Notes: generated from the letters alone by a model not told the origin. A stretch of 64,000 bases of DNA from Oreohelix idahoensis (GCA_024509875.1 JAMPIV010016262.1:568251-632250), one strand, 5' to 3'. Shown: positions 33,112 to 45,260, numbered from the stretch's first letter. Translations and numbers: made by a program.

Positions 33112-36034
33112 ATGTGAAAAAAATTAATTTTCATATATAAAACTAAAAACATTGACGTAACCCCTTTTTTAGTGGAAACAGGTCCTGGTATTTCGACAAT
33201 GTATTGATATTTGAACCCGACTTTAAGACGATGCAAAATCCGAGGATGCCAATTTTCCCTGGTTTTGGTCACGAATTTGCCAGACTTTTTTGACAAAATC
33301 TCACAGATTTGGAAAAAAATGTAATTATTCCTGGCTGACTTGAGGGAATTTTTAATTATTAGTGTAACTTGCAAATTATCACATAAGCTAATACAGATGA
33401 AAAACCATATATATGGCAATATACTGCATATAACAAAGTTACAACTGATCATAGCATGTATATATATAGCAACATACGGCTGCGAGACTTGGACACTCAA
33501 TAAAACAGTTGCAAAAAAAAATACCATCATTCGAAATGAAAGGCTACAGAAATGTGACCAATACCCCGGTTTTTCCGGGAAAGACCAACAGGTTTTCGAC
33601 AACTTTTGATAATTTGTCCCGATTTTTTTTTCGATGCAATCCGGGACGCCAATTTGGTCCCGGTTTTGGACGAATTTGCCAATTTGACCTAAATCTCACA
33701 GATTTAAAAAAAAAATTATTAATTCCGTGGCTGACTTGAGGGAATTTTTAAAATTATTAGTGAACTGGCACCGAAACAGCACAAGAGGTTGTCAGGACCG
33801 CGAATTAGTTTTGTAGTTCCAATGTGATATTCGCAGTTATTTGAAATTTTAGGTAGTGGTAAAGTACCAAGATTTTGCGTACGGTATACGTTTATTTAAT
33901 TTAAACGGTGAACTATTTGTACATATTTTGTTATTGTTGTAAGAAAATGGTACCAAAGCGTAAATGCAGTTTCAATGAAGATTTACGTAAGGAATATCCG
34001 TTTATTAAAAAGAGTACATCAAACTGCAGTGTACGTTGCAATATATGTGCCTCCGGGTTTTCGATAAGCCATAGTGGACGTGGTGATATTAAGAACCACA
34101 TAAGCAGTGAGAAACATAAGAGAGCCGTCGTTACAGCTGCATCAAGCTCGTCGATAACCACTTTCTTCAGAGCTGATAAAATTGGTGACCAAGAAGAGCA
34201 ATTAGCTGCTATAGAAGGCGCATTTGCACACCATACAGTGCTACGCAATTTCAGGTCTATGGATTGCACATCAAAATTACTTCAGGTTACTTTAGAGCCA
34301 AAATTTGCATGTGCACGTACGAAAACAGAAGCCATTATTCGAAATGTCATGGCACCCCATATTCTAAATGAGTTAAGGTGTGACCTAGAAAAGTCTACAT
34401 TTATTTCTGTACTGACAGATGCATCCAACCACAAAGAATTCAAGATTTTCCCTTTGCTTGTCAGATACTTTGATCACAGTAATGGAGTGAAAATTAAAAT
34501 ATTAGAGTTAAAGTCATTGCCATGTGAAACATCTGATATTGTAAGTAGTTTTCTTAATGACTGCATAACTAGTTGGATTATGCGCAGACAACACAAATTC
34601 CACTTTTGGAGGTGCTGAAAGGAAAGGACAGAACAATGTTTTTTAAAAACTGCAGTTGGGTGTGCAGGTCATATTTTCCACAACACTGTTCGAACTGCTG
34701 CAGATGTACTTCCTGTTGATGTCGAACTGATTATTGCTAAAATTTATCTACTCTTCAAATCATACACAGTTCGAGTTGAAAGATTCAAGGAGTTCTGCCA
34801 GTTTGTGGAAACAGACTTCCAGATGATCTTAGGTTATGCTCAGACTAGGAGGCTTGCTCTGCTGCCTGCTGTTGAAAGGGTTCTTCAGATGTTCCTGCCT
34901 CTAAAATCATATTTTCAATCTCAAGACAGATGCCCAGTTTTTATACAGACATTCTTTGAAAATTATCTATCTGAGGCATGGCTTGTTTTTGTTCACAGTC
35001 AGGCCTCTCCATTCCACAAAGCAATGCAAAAAATAGAGGGACAGACGGTCACTGTGTTTGAAGTCATTGACAGCATCAACAGGTAGAAAACTATTTTGAA
35101 GTCCAAACTGGAAGACTGTTTCTTGCCATCAAGAGTTAAGCTAATCCTTGAAAAGCTGGAAATGGAAGGACTTCCAAAGGAGGATGTGAAAAAGTTTCAT
35201 GCTAGCGTTTCTTCGTTCTATGAAATAGCTTTCAATTATTTGAATAAATTGGCTGCAAAAAATTTTCAAGACCTAGAATCCTACAGCTGGGTAACGCTGA
35301 AAAGAATACCAATTTGGGCAGATATTGAGATATCATCATCACTAGTGATTCAAACATTACCTTCAGCCCACTTTACAGAAACTGAAATTTATGACGAATA
35401 TGTCTACATGAAGCAGTTTGTTACTTCTCAGAAAATTAGTGAATGGAGTGCCAAAAAAAAAACATTGCCACCACAACGTTGGATTGAAATGGTTTCCCAC
35501 TTCAAAAACAATAATGTGACATTTTCAAATATTTTGAAGTTGGCAGAATTTTTTTCTGTCTACCTGGAACAAATGCTGCCACAGAAAGAGTGTTTTCTTG
35601 GATGAACAGCTTATGGGCAAGTGATAAAACACAGCTAGGTGATGAAACTTTGAAAGCTATGTTGACAACAAAGTGAACTGTGAGGAAACATGTGTCGAGT
35701 TTTTTAAGATGCTGCTTGCAAAGAAGGACCTATTGATAAAAATCCACTCATCTGAAAAGTACAGTAACTCAGCTTCACCTTAAGTAAGGATTATTGATGT
35801 TTTTCTCTCTTATTAGTTTAAGTAGTTAAACTTATACAGTAAAATGTATGTTATTCAATGATATTCAAATGTATATATAAAATGTATATTATTTTAAATT
35901 GACATCAACTTGATTTTTCAGGGACATGTCCCGGCTTTTGACCTTTTCTTTACCCTTTTGTCCCGATTTTTTGCATTGAAATAGGTCAAATCTACTATTT
36001 TGTCCCGGATTAGGGTTTTGAAAATATGGTCACC
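33112..36034 (+). mobile_element. hAT transposon (hAT-1)
   Basis: Flanked by TTATATAA at 33104-33111 and 36035-36042 (8 bp, as hAT elements make, but AT-rich). The right end reads ATATGGTCACC, the usual inverted form of GGTGACC-type hAT ends. The left end is confused: two related 5' end segments occur (33165-33370 and 33549-33775), and a LINE scrap with TYGCETWTL (about 33475) lies between them. An alternative left end is 33549 (ATGTGACCAATACC). Confidence 0.65.
33947..35783 (+). pseudogene. hAT-1 transposase with BED-like finger
   Basis: From ATG 33947: a BED/C2H2-like finger (CNIC...HI...H, about residues 27-50), then the hAT core with DCTSKL, FISVLTDASNHKE (first catalytic Asp) and LPCETSDIV, a frameshift near 34590, AVGCAGHIFHNTV (about 34650), a stop at 35084 in the insertion domain, and a final hAT dimerisation block readable after a frameshift near 35560 (NAATERVFSW). 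At least three disabling changes, so inactive. Confidence 0.8.
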
Positions 36035-36042
36035 TTATATAA

Positions 36043-36095
36043 ACGGACACAATGCAACCAACGTCCTTTTCAGGGCAAACGAGGAAGAAGACGAA
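36043..36095 (+). repeat. Right piece of the dispersed 0.3-kb repeat
   Basis: ACGTCCTTTTCAGGGCAAACG matches 59750-59770. See 32986-33103 for the left piece. Confidence 0.6.
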
Positions 36096-36149
36096 GAATT
36101 GATACGGAACATGTAACCTTTTTTTCTTTATTTAAATAAAGTACCGGTA

Positions 36150-37085
36150 TACCGTTCAACCCTTGATGGGTTATAATTAGGAAATTTGGTGTACTAATTC
36201 AAGAAAATAAAGTCAGATTTCCAATACCCAGATATGGTACCTTCTTCCCCCTACACTCAGTCCGAATAGAATAAATCAAAACCAAATTTGTGTGAATGTT
36301 TTTGTGTGTGACCTTATATATTTTTTTAAAATAAAGTATCTCATTCAACCCTTTATGAGTTATAATTATGACATCTTTTCTTCTTTGATCCTTAGCCACC
36401 GACCGTCAAAGCAGTCAGTGGCCATCACGCCTGGTGACGTCTTGTAGGGCAGCAACAAATTGATTCCACTTTGCTCAGTTGATGACCATCCTTCGTACAG
36501 TGCCTCAACTCTGGTTCATTCTTTGCATCTCAGCCTCCACAGTCCTCCGCCAAGTTGTTTTTGGTCGGCCTCTCTTTCGTTTTCCTTCAGGGGTCCATAG
36601 CATCGCTGTTCTTGTGATGGCATCGGGGTCTCTTCTGAGGACATGGCCAACCCAACTCCAGCGTCTGCCAGCTAGGACAATTTCGACATTTCCTTCTCTG
36701 TAACTCTCCAGCATCCCGCACCATAGAGAAGCACAGAAAGCACACAGCTCTGATATAATCTCAATTTTGTGCTTGTGCTGTACTGAGAGGACTTCCAGAT
36801 GTTGTTTAGACTATAAAAGGCTGTTCTTGCTTTGTTCATTCTGTTGTTGATGTCTTTGCTTGCTCCGCCATCTGGTGTTTCTATGCATCCTAGGTATGTG
36901 AAGGTGTCTGTCTGTTCCAGTTGTTGATTCCTTACTGTTATGGGCTCGGGGTTGCTCACATTGAGTGTCATGACCTCTGTCAATTATGACATTTGGTGTA
37001 CTAATTCAAGGAAATAAAGTAAGATTTCCAATATCCAAATATAGTACCTTCCTCCCCCCTCCACTCAGTCAAAATAGGGGTTGTG
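36150..37085. repeat. Two-unit tandem repeat split by a LINE fragment
   Basis: Units of about 215 bp begin with TTCAACCC...GGGTTATAATTA and contain TTTGGTGTACTAATTCAAG. The first is at 36150-36360, and the second starts at about 36342 and resumes at 36980 after the LINE. The foldback end at 31560 has a related motif (GGTTATAATTAGGA). Confidence 0.7.
36374..36979 (-). mobile_element. LINE C family fragment
   Basis: A 606-bp, 5'-truncated copy flanked by AATTATGACAT at 36363-36373 and 36980-36990. On the minus strand it encodes the RT end (MTLNVSNPEPITV, YLGC), LYGAGCW and GHVLRRDPDAITRTAM, GKRKRGRPKTTW, with a deletion relative to 2318-3115 in the middle. Same 3' end as LINE C. Confidence 0.9.
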
Positions 37086-37588
37086 ACCTCCTCTTTTCAA
37101 GAAACAAACAAACAGTGAAAATAAAAACAAACGAATAAAAACAAACAAACAAAAAATACTAAAATGAAGTCTCTCATACAGATGTATTATCTGTTAAACT
37201 ATATCCTTTCACCATTTGCCATATGGGAACATAAATTCCTATAGTAACAAAAGGATCTTGGTTTGAGGAAATTTGATATTTGTGAAAATTATGATGATAA
37301 TTTGCATGGGGGTGAGAAGAGCTACTATTCAATTTATCGAATTAATCCTGGTAAGTGATGATTTTTTTTCTCGATGTTTCTTGCCGACAAGGTCCGAAAG
37401 GTATTGATAACGGAACACGTCTGCTATCATTTTGACACACTGACCCAAAATCCGACCCTATTTCGAGCTATCACCGTTTGGAGAAAAAAGTATCTGGTCA
37501 AGCAGAAATAGGGCGGGGTTGTTTTGGTCAAGCGTTAATAGTGGGTATTTTCCATTGTGTCGAAAGCGATACGGTAGTCCAGCCTATC
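37086..37588. other. Unassigned spacer
   Basis: A/T-rich with AAAC-type simple sequence near 37105-37150. No gene seen. Confidence 0.3.
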
Positions 37589-40500
37589 CAGAGCCGGATT
37601 AACGTAGTAGCACAAGTAGCATATGCTACGGACCCCGCGCTTTTAGGGGCCCCACGCCAATAAATATGTACATAATTTTTTGGTCATCTTCTAATACGAG
37701 CGTTAAACCAATGATCTTGTGATTTATGCCATCTTTAGCGCCTTTTCATTTGGTGTCACGAAATTGTGAGAGAAAGAGCATAAGAGGGTGACTTAGTGTG
37801 ACTCTTCGTTATTTTTATCTTATCTGTTTGCGAACGGAAGCCATTTAAGTGGCGTTGAAAATTTGGTCACGTTTGGACGGAAGCCACTTTTTTGGCTCTA
37901 GGCGACTGCCCCTCTAATTTTGTTTCGTTCTTTGTGAAATAAATTTGCATTAACAATAAAAACTAGAATTTAGGAAACGGAAACTTCCTGTTTTAATTGA
38001 GGTATACGGCGTGCTCGCACTCTCTTTCGATCTTGATTAAAATTTCTTGATTTGTAAGGTTAGAAAACTCAAAAAAATGAGCAGTAGACACAGAGATATT
38101 GGACGTAATTATGCTTCTGGAAGTGAAAAACGTAAAGCGAAGGAAGAAAAAGAAAGAAGAGATCAACTTGTGATATCAAAAACACGTAAGCTGACAGAAT
38201 ATTTTGATGTTCATGGTGGTGGTACTCTAACCGCTGAAGCTGGAAGTACAGAAACAACTAGTACTAGTGCAGGCTGTGCAGCAGAAAACATACAGCAAAA
38301 CCCAGTATACACTGAGTCTGAATGTGAAAGAATAAGTGAAACGAAGAAGTACTCTAATGATATTGGTGACTGGCCGAAAAATATAGACGACTGTGAGCGT
38401 GAATATTGGATATCCAAGGGAAGTGAAAAATGTCAACATGTTGATAGTGCCTTCTCTTCATCCGTGCGATTGTATGACACTGAAAAGAAAACTCGATACT
38501 GTCAGAAGTCTTATTTTACACATATTCATAAACTTACAAACAAGCAACATGCAAGAAAATGGTTATGCTATTCAGAAAGTAAAGGGCGCCTATTCTGTTT
38601 CCCATGCAAGCTTATGAGTTCAGAATGTTCATCAAAGTTTACTGTGGAAGGGTTTAATGACTGGAAAAATGCAAGCAATCTATTGCGTCGACATGAAGAA
38701 AGCTCCTCACATAGACAAGCTTTAATTTCACTGTTGATGCGTAAAAACAAAGGTGAACGTGTCGATTCCCAACTTGTGAAACAAATGGACATTCAAGAAA
38801 AGTATTGGCACAAACTTCTAGAGCGAATAATTGAAGTTGTGAAGTTTTTAGCAGAACGAGGCCTTTCATTTCGTGGCAGTGATGAAATTGTTGGGTCCCC
38901 TTATAACGGGAATTACTTAGGGTTGTTAGAATTACTGGCCAAGTTTGACCCTTTTCTGGCAGAGCATATAAGTACTCATGCAAACAAAGGATTCGGACAT
39001 ACATCATATCTATCTAAAACAACGTGTGAGGAATTCATCAATCTGATTGGATCCAGCATACTGGATCACATTCTCTGTGAAGTGAAGAAATACAAGTATT
39101 ATTCCGTTTCATTGGATTCTACTCCAGATATATCTAATATGGACCAGCTGACTTTGACTCTGCGCTATGTTTTGCCATCTGGACCAGTTGAAAGATTTGT
39201 GACATTTTTGGATATGGAAGGTCATAGTGCTGAACAGCTTACTAAAAGTCTACTTAATTTTTTAAAGGCAAATGACATTGATATTAAAGACTGCCGTGGT
39301 CAAAGTTATGACAACGCCAGCAACATGAGTGGCAAGTTTATAGGATTACAAGCACGAATTAAAGAGATGAATAAGTTTGCGCATTACATTCCGTGTTTTG
39401 CACATTCACTAAATTTGGTTGGAAAATGTGCTGCTGAAGGTTGTCAAGAAGCAGTCATTTTCTTTGGATTTGTTGAAAGCCTGTACACCTTCTTTTCTGC
39501 TTCTACCTACCGGTGGGGTCTCCTTTCTACTGCATTATGTGCTGGCGGTACTCATAATAAGTCCCATTTACCCTTTGTGAAAAGACTGTCATATACCAGG
39601 TGGTCCGCTTGGGCAGATGCAACAAAAGCACTTTTACACAGCTTTTCTGCAATAAAACAAGTCTTGGATGATATTTCAGATAACAATGATCAGAAAGCAG
39701 AGTGTCGTCAACAGGCTCGTGGTCTACTTTCAACCATGATGAAGTTAGAAACAGGAATATAGATCATGCTGTGGGATCAAGTATTACAGCGTTTTCAAAT
39801 GACCAGTGCTTCTTTGCAATCTTTTGACCAAGATTTGAATACAGCTTGTGCACTCTATGAATCCCTGCGGGGGTATATTCAAGCTATGCGGTCTACTTTT
39901 GCAGACATAGAGCAAAAGGCCAAGGATCTGACTGAGTGTGAACATTATCAAGAACAAACTCGAAAACACAAACGAAATCGAGAGTATGATGATTTCAATG
40001 GTTCCAGCACACTTGATCGACTTGTTGAATCTCAAACGCCTTCTCAGCAGTTTAAAAGCCGAACATTTCTTGTCCTTATTGATAGCTTGCTCTCTGCCTT
40101 GTCAAAACGCCAGAAAGTTTATCAAAAGTCGAATGATGTATTTGGATTCCTTCGTCAGTTACAGTCGTTTACACCTGAAGAGGTGGTAACGAGATCATCG
40201 AATCTTATTAAATCATATCCGGAAGATCTGGAAGAAAGCCTTTGTGAAGAACTTGTGCAGTTTACAGAACTGTTGAAAACTGATCTTGCTTCTCATATTG
40301 GCACTACTATAGACCTTGTAGAGTTACAGTTTTACCGTTTGATAATTGACAATTCTTTGGAGTCTTGTTTTCCAAATGAAGAAATCGCCTTGCGCATCTA
40401 TTTGTCACTAATGGTAACCAACTGCAGTGGAGAACGATCATTTTCAAAACTGAAACTTATTAAAAATGAACTAAGGTAGCACCATGGGTCAAAAGAGATT

Positions 40501-40773
40501 GCAAAATCTCACACTAATGAGCATTGAACATAAACTTCTGCGTGAAATTGATACATCCTATATCATCAACAAATTTGCTCATGCTAAATGTAGAAACATT
40601 AATATTTAAACAATAATGTTGACTGTGTTGTTACTTTTGATAATGATAATTACTATGCAAATTAAAAATGTATGTGTTCAAATTTATTTGTTTTGTTTTA
40701 TTGTTTTTTTTTAAATATAGGGCCCCTTCCTTAACATATGCTACAGGCCCCGCACTAGCTTAATCCGGCCCTG
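37589..40773 (+). mobile_element. hAT transposon (hAT-2), nearly intact
   Basis: A 3185-bp element with inverted ends CAGAGCCGGATTAA / TTAATCCGGCCCTG, flanked by the perfect 8-bp duplication AGCCTATC (37581-37588, 40774-40781). One transposase gene fills most of it. Confidence 0.95.
38047..40606 (+). pseudogene. hAT-2 transposase, ZMYM/TTF-type
   Basis: A 571-residue frame from 38047 (a better start may be Met at 38077, MSSRHRDIG) ends at a TAG at 39760-39762. It resumes in the same frame to 40479, and a 1-base shift then gives the last 45 residues (STMGQKRLQNLTLM...) to about 40606. Domains: a basic head, a TTF-type zinc finger (GRLFCFPCKLMSS...HRQA, residues 180-220), a DUF4371-like core with VSLDSTPDISNMDQ and QSYDNASNMSGK (catalytic acids), PCFAHSLNLVG, and the hAT C-terminal dimerisation block (LMVTNCSGERSFSKLKLIKNELR is split here at NELR). 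Only one stop and one frameshift, so inactivation is recent. Similar proteins are annotated as zinc finger MYM-type 1-like. Confidence 0.88.
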
Positions 40774-41664
40774 AGCCTATCTATACGACTATAATTTAGT
40801 ATAAGACAATCTTTCGCTCCCTATATGAACATATAAGTTAACTACACACACACACACAGCTATGTGACTACAAGACACACAAACGTGAAAAAACTATGGT
40901 AAAATTGGGTATGGGTCTGACCAACACACAAAGGTAAGTTCTTTTGTTGTTTATTTTCATTAAACTTTACAAAATCAAATATCTAAAGAATATCAAATAA
41001 AATCAGAATTATATGCATAGAAAATCAACAGAATGCATGTTTCCTCCCCTTATTGAGAAAAAGAACCCAACAAGTTAAAACCCAAAGGTCAAAGGTCAGC
41101 ACTATGTTATAGCATAGACAGTAAGGTAAACAAAGTTCCTAATAAGTGCTACTCAGTAAAGTAAACAATTTTAAAAGCAGAATAACCAGTTTGGTACAAG
41201 TTACCGTAACAAGAAAAATATTCAATCTCTCTCTCTGTCATACGTGGCCATGCTCTCGCTCCTTACCTAATCTTGATGATATCTCCGTGGATGTACAGGT
41301 ATCCTGAATATATTTATCGATATAGATAATCTCAGTGTTCAGTGCCAAATTTGGCTCCAGTCCAGCCTTGACAAAAAATAATAAGGTGGACGCCAAATTT
41401 GTGGTCGGAAGGGGACGAGACGATCTCTTATCATCTCCGTCAGTCCTGATTAAAGTCAGAAGGCACACGGTGTCTTTATTTACAACTATACAGTCAGCTT
41501 TTTGCCCGCGCGGCACTTTTCGGACACCTTCCCGCCCCTCTGTGCGTGCGTTAACGATCAGCTCACAATGTCACCTATTGTTTAATTACCCTTACGCGCA
41601 CTTACACATATCGCCTGTCTTTAATAGTGATTATTGTCGGCGCCGGTTAGTTTAGTCATAAGGT
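40774..41664. other. Unassigned spacer
   Basis: Contains a short CA run near 40845 and a GC-richer segment at 41480-41660. I found no gene or repeat boundary I could defend. Confidence 0.3.
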
Positions 41665-42067
41665 ATAAACAATAATAATAATAAATTCTTTAAGCACCAA
41701 ACACGGCGCATAAGGCAGAAACCAGTGCTCTCCAGGCTGTTCGTTGTGACGCCACTCCTCTTAACTCTTGCACATTATTTAGGCCCAACGTTCTTCCTTC
41801 TCTTATTATTGTTCTTCTAAGTGTTTCTTTTGGTCTTCCTTTTTTCCTCTTACCCTCAGGAACCCAAGTGAGCGCCTGTAGTGGTATTCTGTTGTTTTGC
41901 ATTCGTAGGACATGACCAATATATGACCATCGTCTTTTCCTTATATAGTCGGAGACATATTTCTGCTTAGAGTCTTCTCTTATTTGTCGATTAGTCTTGA
42001 ATTCTTTCCAACTGATGTTCATGAATTTTCTAAGACATTTGTTCTCGAATGTATTCAGCTTGTTCTC

Positions 42068-43070
42068 TTACTTACTTACTTAGTCGTTCCCCTTCTACCG
42101 TGAGGTGTAGAGGTTTGGAAGAGAGCGCCAGACCATTCTATCAGCTGTCTTCTTCCTGGCCTGGTTCCATTCTAGTCCTCGGTCCTTCAAAGATTGTCTA
42201 ATGTTGTCCTCCCAGCGGACTCTGGGTCGTCCTGGAGGTCTGGATCCCTGGCTCTTTGTTTCCCATGCTTGTCGTGGTAGCCGATCTTCTCCCATTCTGC
42301 AGACATGGCCAAACCATCTTAGTTGGGACTGTTCTATTTGGGTCTGCAGCGGATGGGATTTTAGGCCTTGACGGATCGTCTGGTTGCGGACCATGTCTCT
42401 TCTTGTTACTTCAACCACTTTCCTCAGATACCTCATTTCTGAGGTTTGGATCTGGCTTTTGTGGGTTGTAGTCATTGCCCACGACTCGCATCCATATGTC
42501 AAGACTGGGACATAGGTGGAGCGGTATACAGCCATCTTCGTTTTCTTACCAACCTCTTTCTTGCTGAGGAATCCACGATTTATGGCCTGAAAAAGTCTCC
42601 CAGCCGCTGCTTTTCGAGTGGTCAACTCTTCTTTGATGCCTCCCTTTCGGTCTATAATAGCTCCGAGATATTTAAAGTGGTCGACCTGCTCCAGGACCTG
42701 TTCTCCCAACTTAATCTGATGTTTTCTTTCTTCTCGTGATATCACCATGGATTTTGTTTTAGAGCTGCTTATGACCATCCCTCTCTTCTCCAGCTCTTCC
42801 TTCCAGACTTGTAGGTTGGATTGGAGATGTGCCTCTGATTTAGCAATCAGGGCAACATCATCAGCAAATGCCAGCTCCGAAATATAGACCTGTCTCATCT
42901 TCCAGTACCCCACTGAATACTTTCTTGTTCTCTCCTTACATGCCTTGATGACATCGTCCATAAGGAGTATGAAGAGGTAAGGTGATAGGATATCACCTTG
43001 TCTTACACCAGTGGTGGTTCTGAACTCTTCTGACTTATGGTTTGCTGTCCTCACATAATTTCTGCAAGAC
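42068..43070 (-). mobile_element. LINE A insertion (copy 2)
   Basis: 1003 bp, 5'-truncated, minus strand, flanked by CAGCTTGTTCTC at 42056-42067 and 43071-43082. Its tail is the complement of AAGT repeats. LINE D copy 2 keeps the empty site near 61475. It is nearly identical to 9742-11488. Confidence 0.93.
42095..43054 (-). pseudogene. LINE A RT C-terminal half, open frame
   Basis: A 319-residue uninterrupted frame covering GVRQGDILSPYLF, FADDVALIA (catalytic box, about 42860), YLGAIIDRKGG, YGCESWAMT, FGHVCRMGEDRLPRQ and GRPRVRWEDN. It has Gln where copy 1 has a stop (about 42345). It is truncated before the fingers, so it cannot be functional, but the intact frame shows recent insertion. 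The Met start is internal. Confidence 0.85.
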
Positions 43071-44160
43071 CAGCTTGTTCTCCAATGATTTTATTATTTT
43101 CCAACTTTCACAGCCGTATGTTAACACTGAGATAACATTCGAATTAAACAAACGAAGCTTGGTATGTATATTCAGTGATCGTAATTTCCAAATGTTAGAT
43201 AATCTATTGAAGGCGCTAGCTGCCAAAACAATTCTAGTATGAATTTCTCTTGTTGTGTCACCATCCTGAGTCATTTTACTGCCTAAATAATTGAAACTTT
43301 CAACTTTCTGTAGTTTTTCCTTGTTCAGGATGATATCGAAGGTCTCGTTAGAAAAGTTCATAACTTTAGTTTTAGAGGCATTTATTTGGAGACCTATTTT
43401 AACCGAGAGATGACACAGATTATTTACTGCTTCTTGGGCCTATCTGGGTATTGGACTTAAGAATGCTAAATCATCTGCAAAATCAAGGTCTTCCAGGAAC
43501 TTTCCATCTGTCCATTTTATACCAAATTGTTCGTTGCGGGTATAGTTTTTCATAACCCAATCAATAGCTATTCCAAAAAGTAGTGGTGACATAATACAGC
43601 CTTGTTTCACCCCTGTTTCTACTGTAAACCATTCTGTATTCCCTTTATTTGTTCTAACACAACATTGCATTGTCATATAGCGCTTTGATTATATTCGCAT
43701 ATTTTGTTGGAAAACCATAGATTGTAAGTAACTTCCACAATGATGGGCGGTGTCTTGTTTAATCTCGTCTAGCGTGAATTCATCGCAAGTTATTGGCAAG
43801 GTGGTTGTGAGTGTTTCATTATTAAAATCAGGTGGTATTGAGTTCCCTAATTTATCTTGAACAGGTGTTTCCATATCAGTAGGCTGGTGGCATAATTGTT
43901 TTGTAATTTGATAAAGGCACCTACTATTACCAGTTCTTGCAGCATTTTCAGCTTCTATGGCCAGTTCATTGATGAAATATCTTTTATCTCTTCGAGCTTT
44001 TGTCTTAACTTCTTTATTTAACAAGTTATAAGTTAGTTTGCAAGATTCAACTGTATTGTGTGTACTTGCCGCCAGTAGTTTAAGTTTTGCTGCAGAGATT
44101 ATGATCGCTTTCGATCTCTGCACCTCTGTATGCTTTGACGTCTTGAACTGATAAACAATA

Positions 44161-44990
44161 GTCACTTACTATAAAACACAAAATGAAATAAACGTAAATC
44201 CTGTTCGGTCACTATAGTCGCCCTAGCACTTAATCAGTCAACTAAACCATATCTTCTTGTGTGAGAAGCGAGTGATTAAAATTAACTTTACAACTGAAAC
44301 ATCTGGAATTAAAATGGCTACGCGTTATTTAATTCACTAGTTTTAACGCTAGAAACTCCAACTGAATTATAATGGTAAACTTAACACATTAAATCCCGAA
44401 AATGCTAATTTCTATTACCACAAATCAGAAGTGGAACAATCCCCACGAAATGCTATTAACACAACTCCCACGGTGGTTCTAGAATAACGTGCTTAGATTA
44501 TCCAAAATTCCGAGCGACAACTGATCTCGAGTTTAGGAAGCCGCCGTTTATATACATCATGGTATTATGATCTCTAGAGGATGTTACTTTTCACGCTTCT
44601 TGTGCATAGCAGAAATCGGAAACCTAAATTTCCCAGCCGAAAAGGTTTTCCACGGTCGCTCTGTCGGCGTTGCAGAGACTTGGAACATTGTAACGGGAAT
44701 CACGAGATTTCCCCCGTTTATGGAGATCAAAGAATTTTCTCCCCACTGAGTACGAACATCAAAAGGGTTAGCTCCCCTTATAGAGAATCTTCAAAGGCCG
44801 TTACTCTTCCACGTGTTTTCCACGTGCGGTCTGTCAGTTATCGTAATATTGACAGATCAGCTCGCGTGAGAAACTTGGGTAAACGAACGTGGTTCGCCCC
44901 ATGCTATGAATAACAGGTTGCGAAAGTTGGTAAACAAACTCGTTTGTTATGGTCAAGTAAAAAGAGGCGTGGATTAAAAGGTGAGTCAGA
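44161..44990. other. Unassigned region
   Basis: No gene supported. Short Arg-rich frames at 44581-44913 have no recognisable domain. Confidence 0.3.
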
Positions 44991-45260
44991 CAGGCAGAGA
45001 AATGCTTGACTTTGTTAGCGAATCTTAGGACGCTAACGGAAAAGCAAAGGCTGTCAGATACTGTTGGCTATATTTCCATTATACGTCACAATGGGGCACA
45101 AGCACTAGGACAATTGATCATGTTTTATAAGTCTTTCATTAGAGGCAACATTGATTATGGAAGCATAGTCTATGACTCTGCAGCGCATAGTCACATGATT
45201 AAATTAGAATTCAGCACCAAGCATTATGTACAACTAGCTGTAAGTACTCGGCGGTGCCTG
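44991..45260 (+). pseudogene. Small LINE RT thumb fragment
   Basis: ALGQLIMFYKSFIRGNIDYG and SIVYDSA match the region after the palm in Jockey-type LINEs, where the YKxxIRxxxDYGSxVY pattern is usual. It is short and decayed; the family is probably that of LINE J. Confidence 0.55.

Larger units (their letters stand above)
41690..44145 (-). pseudogene. LINE D polyprotein remnant
   Basis: Minus-strand reading: linker (44145-43760, KARRDKRYFINELAIEAENAA), a deletion that joins the end of the linker to the middle of RT at ACCGCCCATC (about 43750), then VKQGCIMSPLLF, LDFADDLAFLS (catalytic, about 43475), a stop at about 43440, YLGSKMTQDGD and LTYGCESW to the LINE A insertion. The C-terminus SYIGHVLRMQNNRIP and EGKRKKGRPKETL continues to the stop at 41690. 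The endonuclease is absent. Confidence 0.8.
41675..44150 (-). mobile_element. LINE D (copy 1)
   Basis: A minus-strand LINE with an ATT-repeat tail at the left. The likely duplication is ATAAACAATA (41665-41674, 44151-44160), although this is AT-rich and overlaps the tail. It contains the LINE A insertion at 42068-43070 and an internal deletion near 43745. Confidence 0.75.

Noticed and set aside
33340..33609. 89-residue ORF with TYGCETWTL as a gene
   Set aside because: Only a short LINE scrap is recognisable; the rest is hAT end sequence.
41238..41655. Overlapping ORFs near 41.3-41.6 kb as a host gene
   Set aside because: No recognisable domain and both strands equally open; only slightly GC-richer than surroundings.
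44581..44913. 110-residue Arg-rich ORF
   Set aside because: No domain, no context and overlapping frames of similar size; likely chance.
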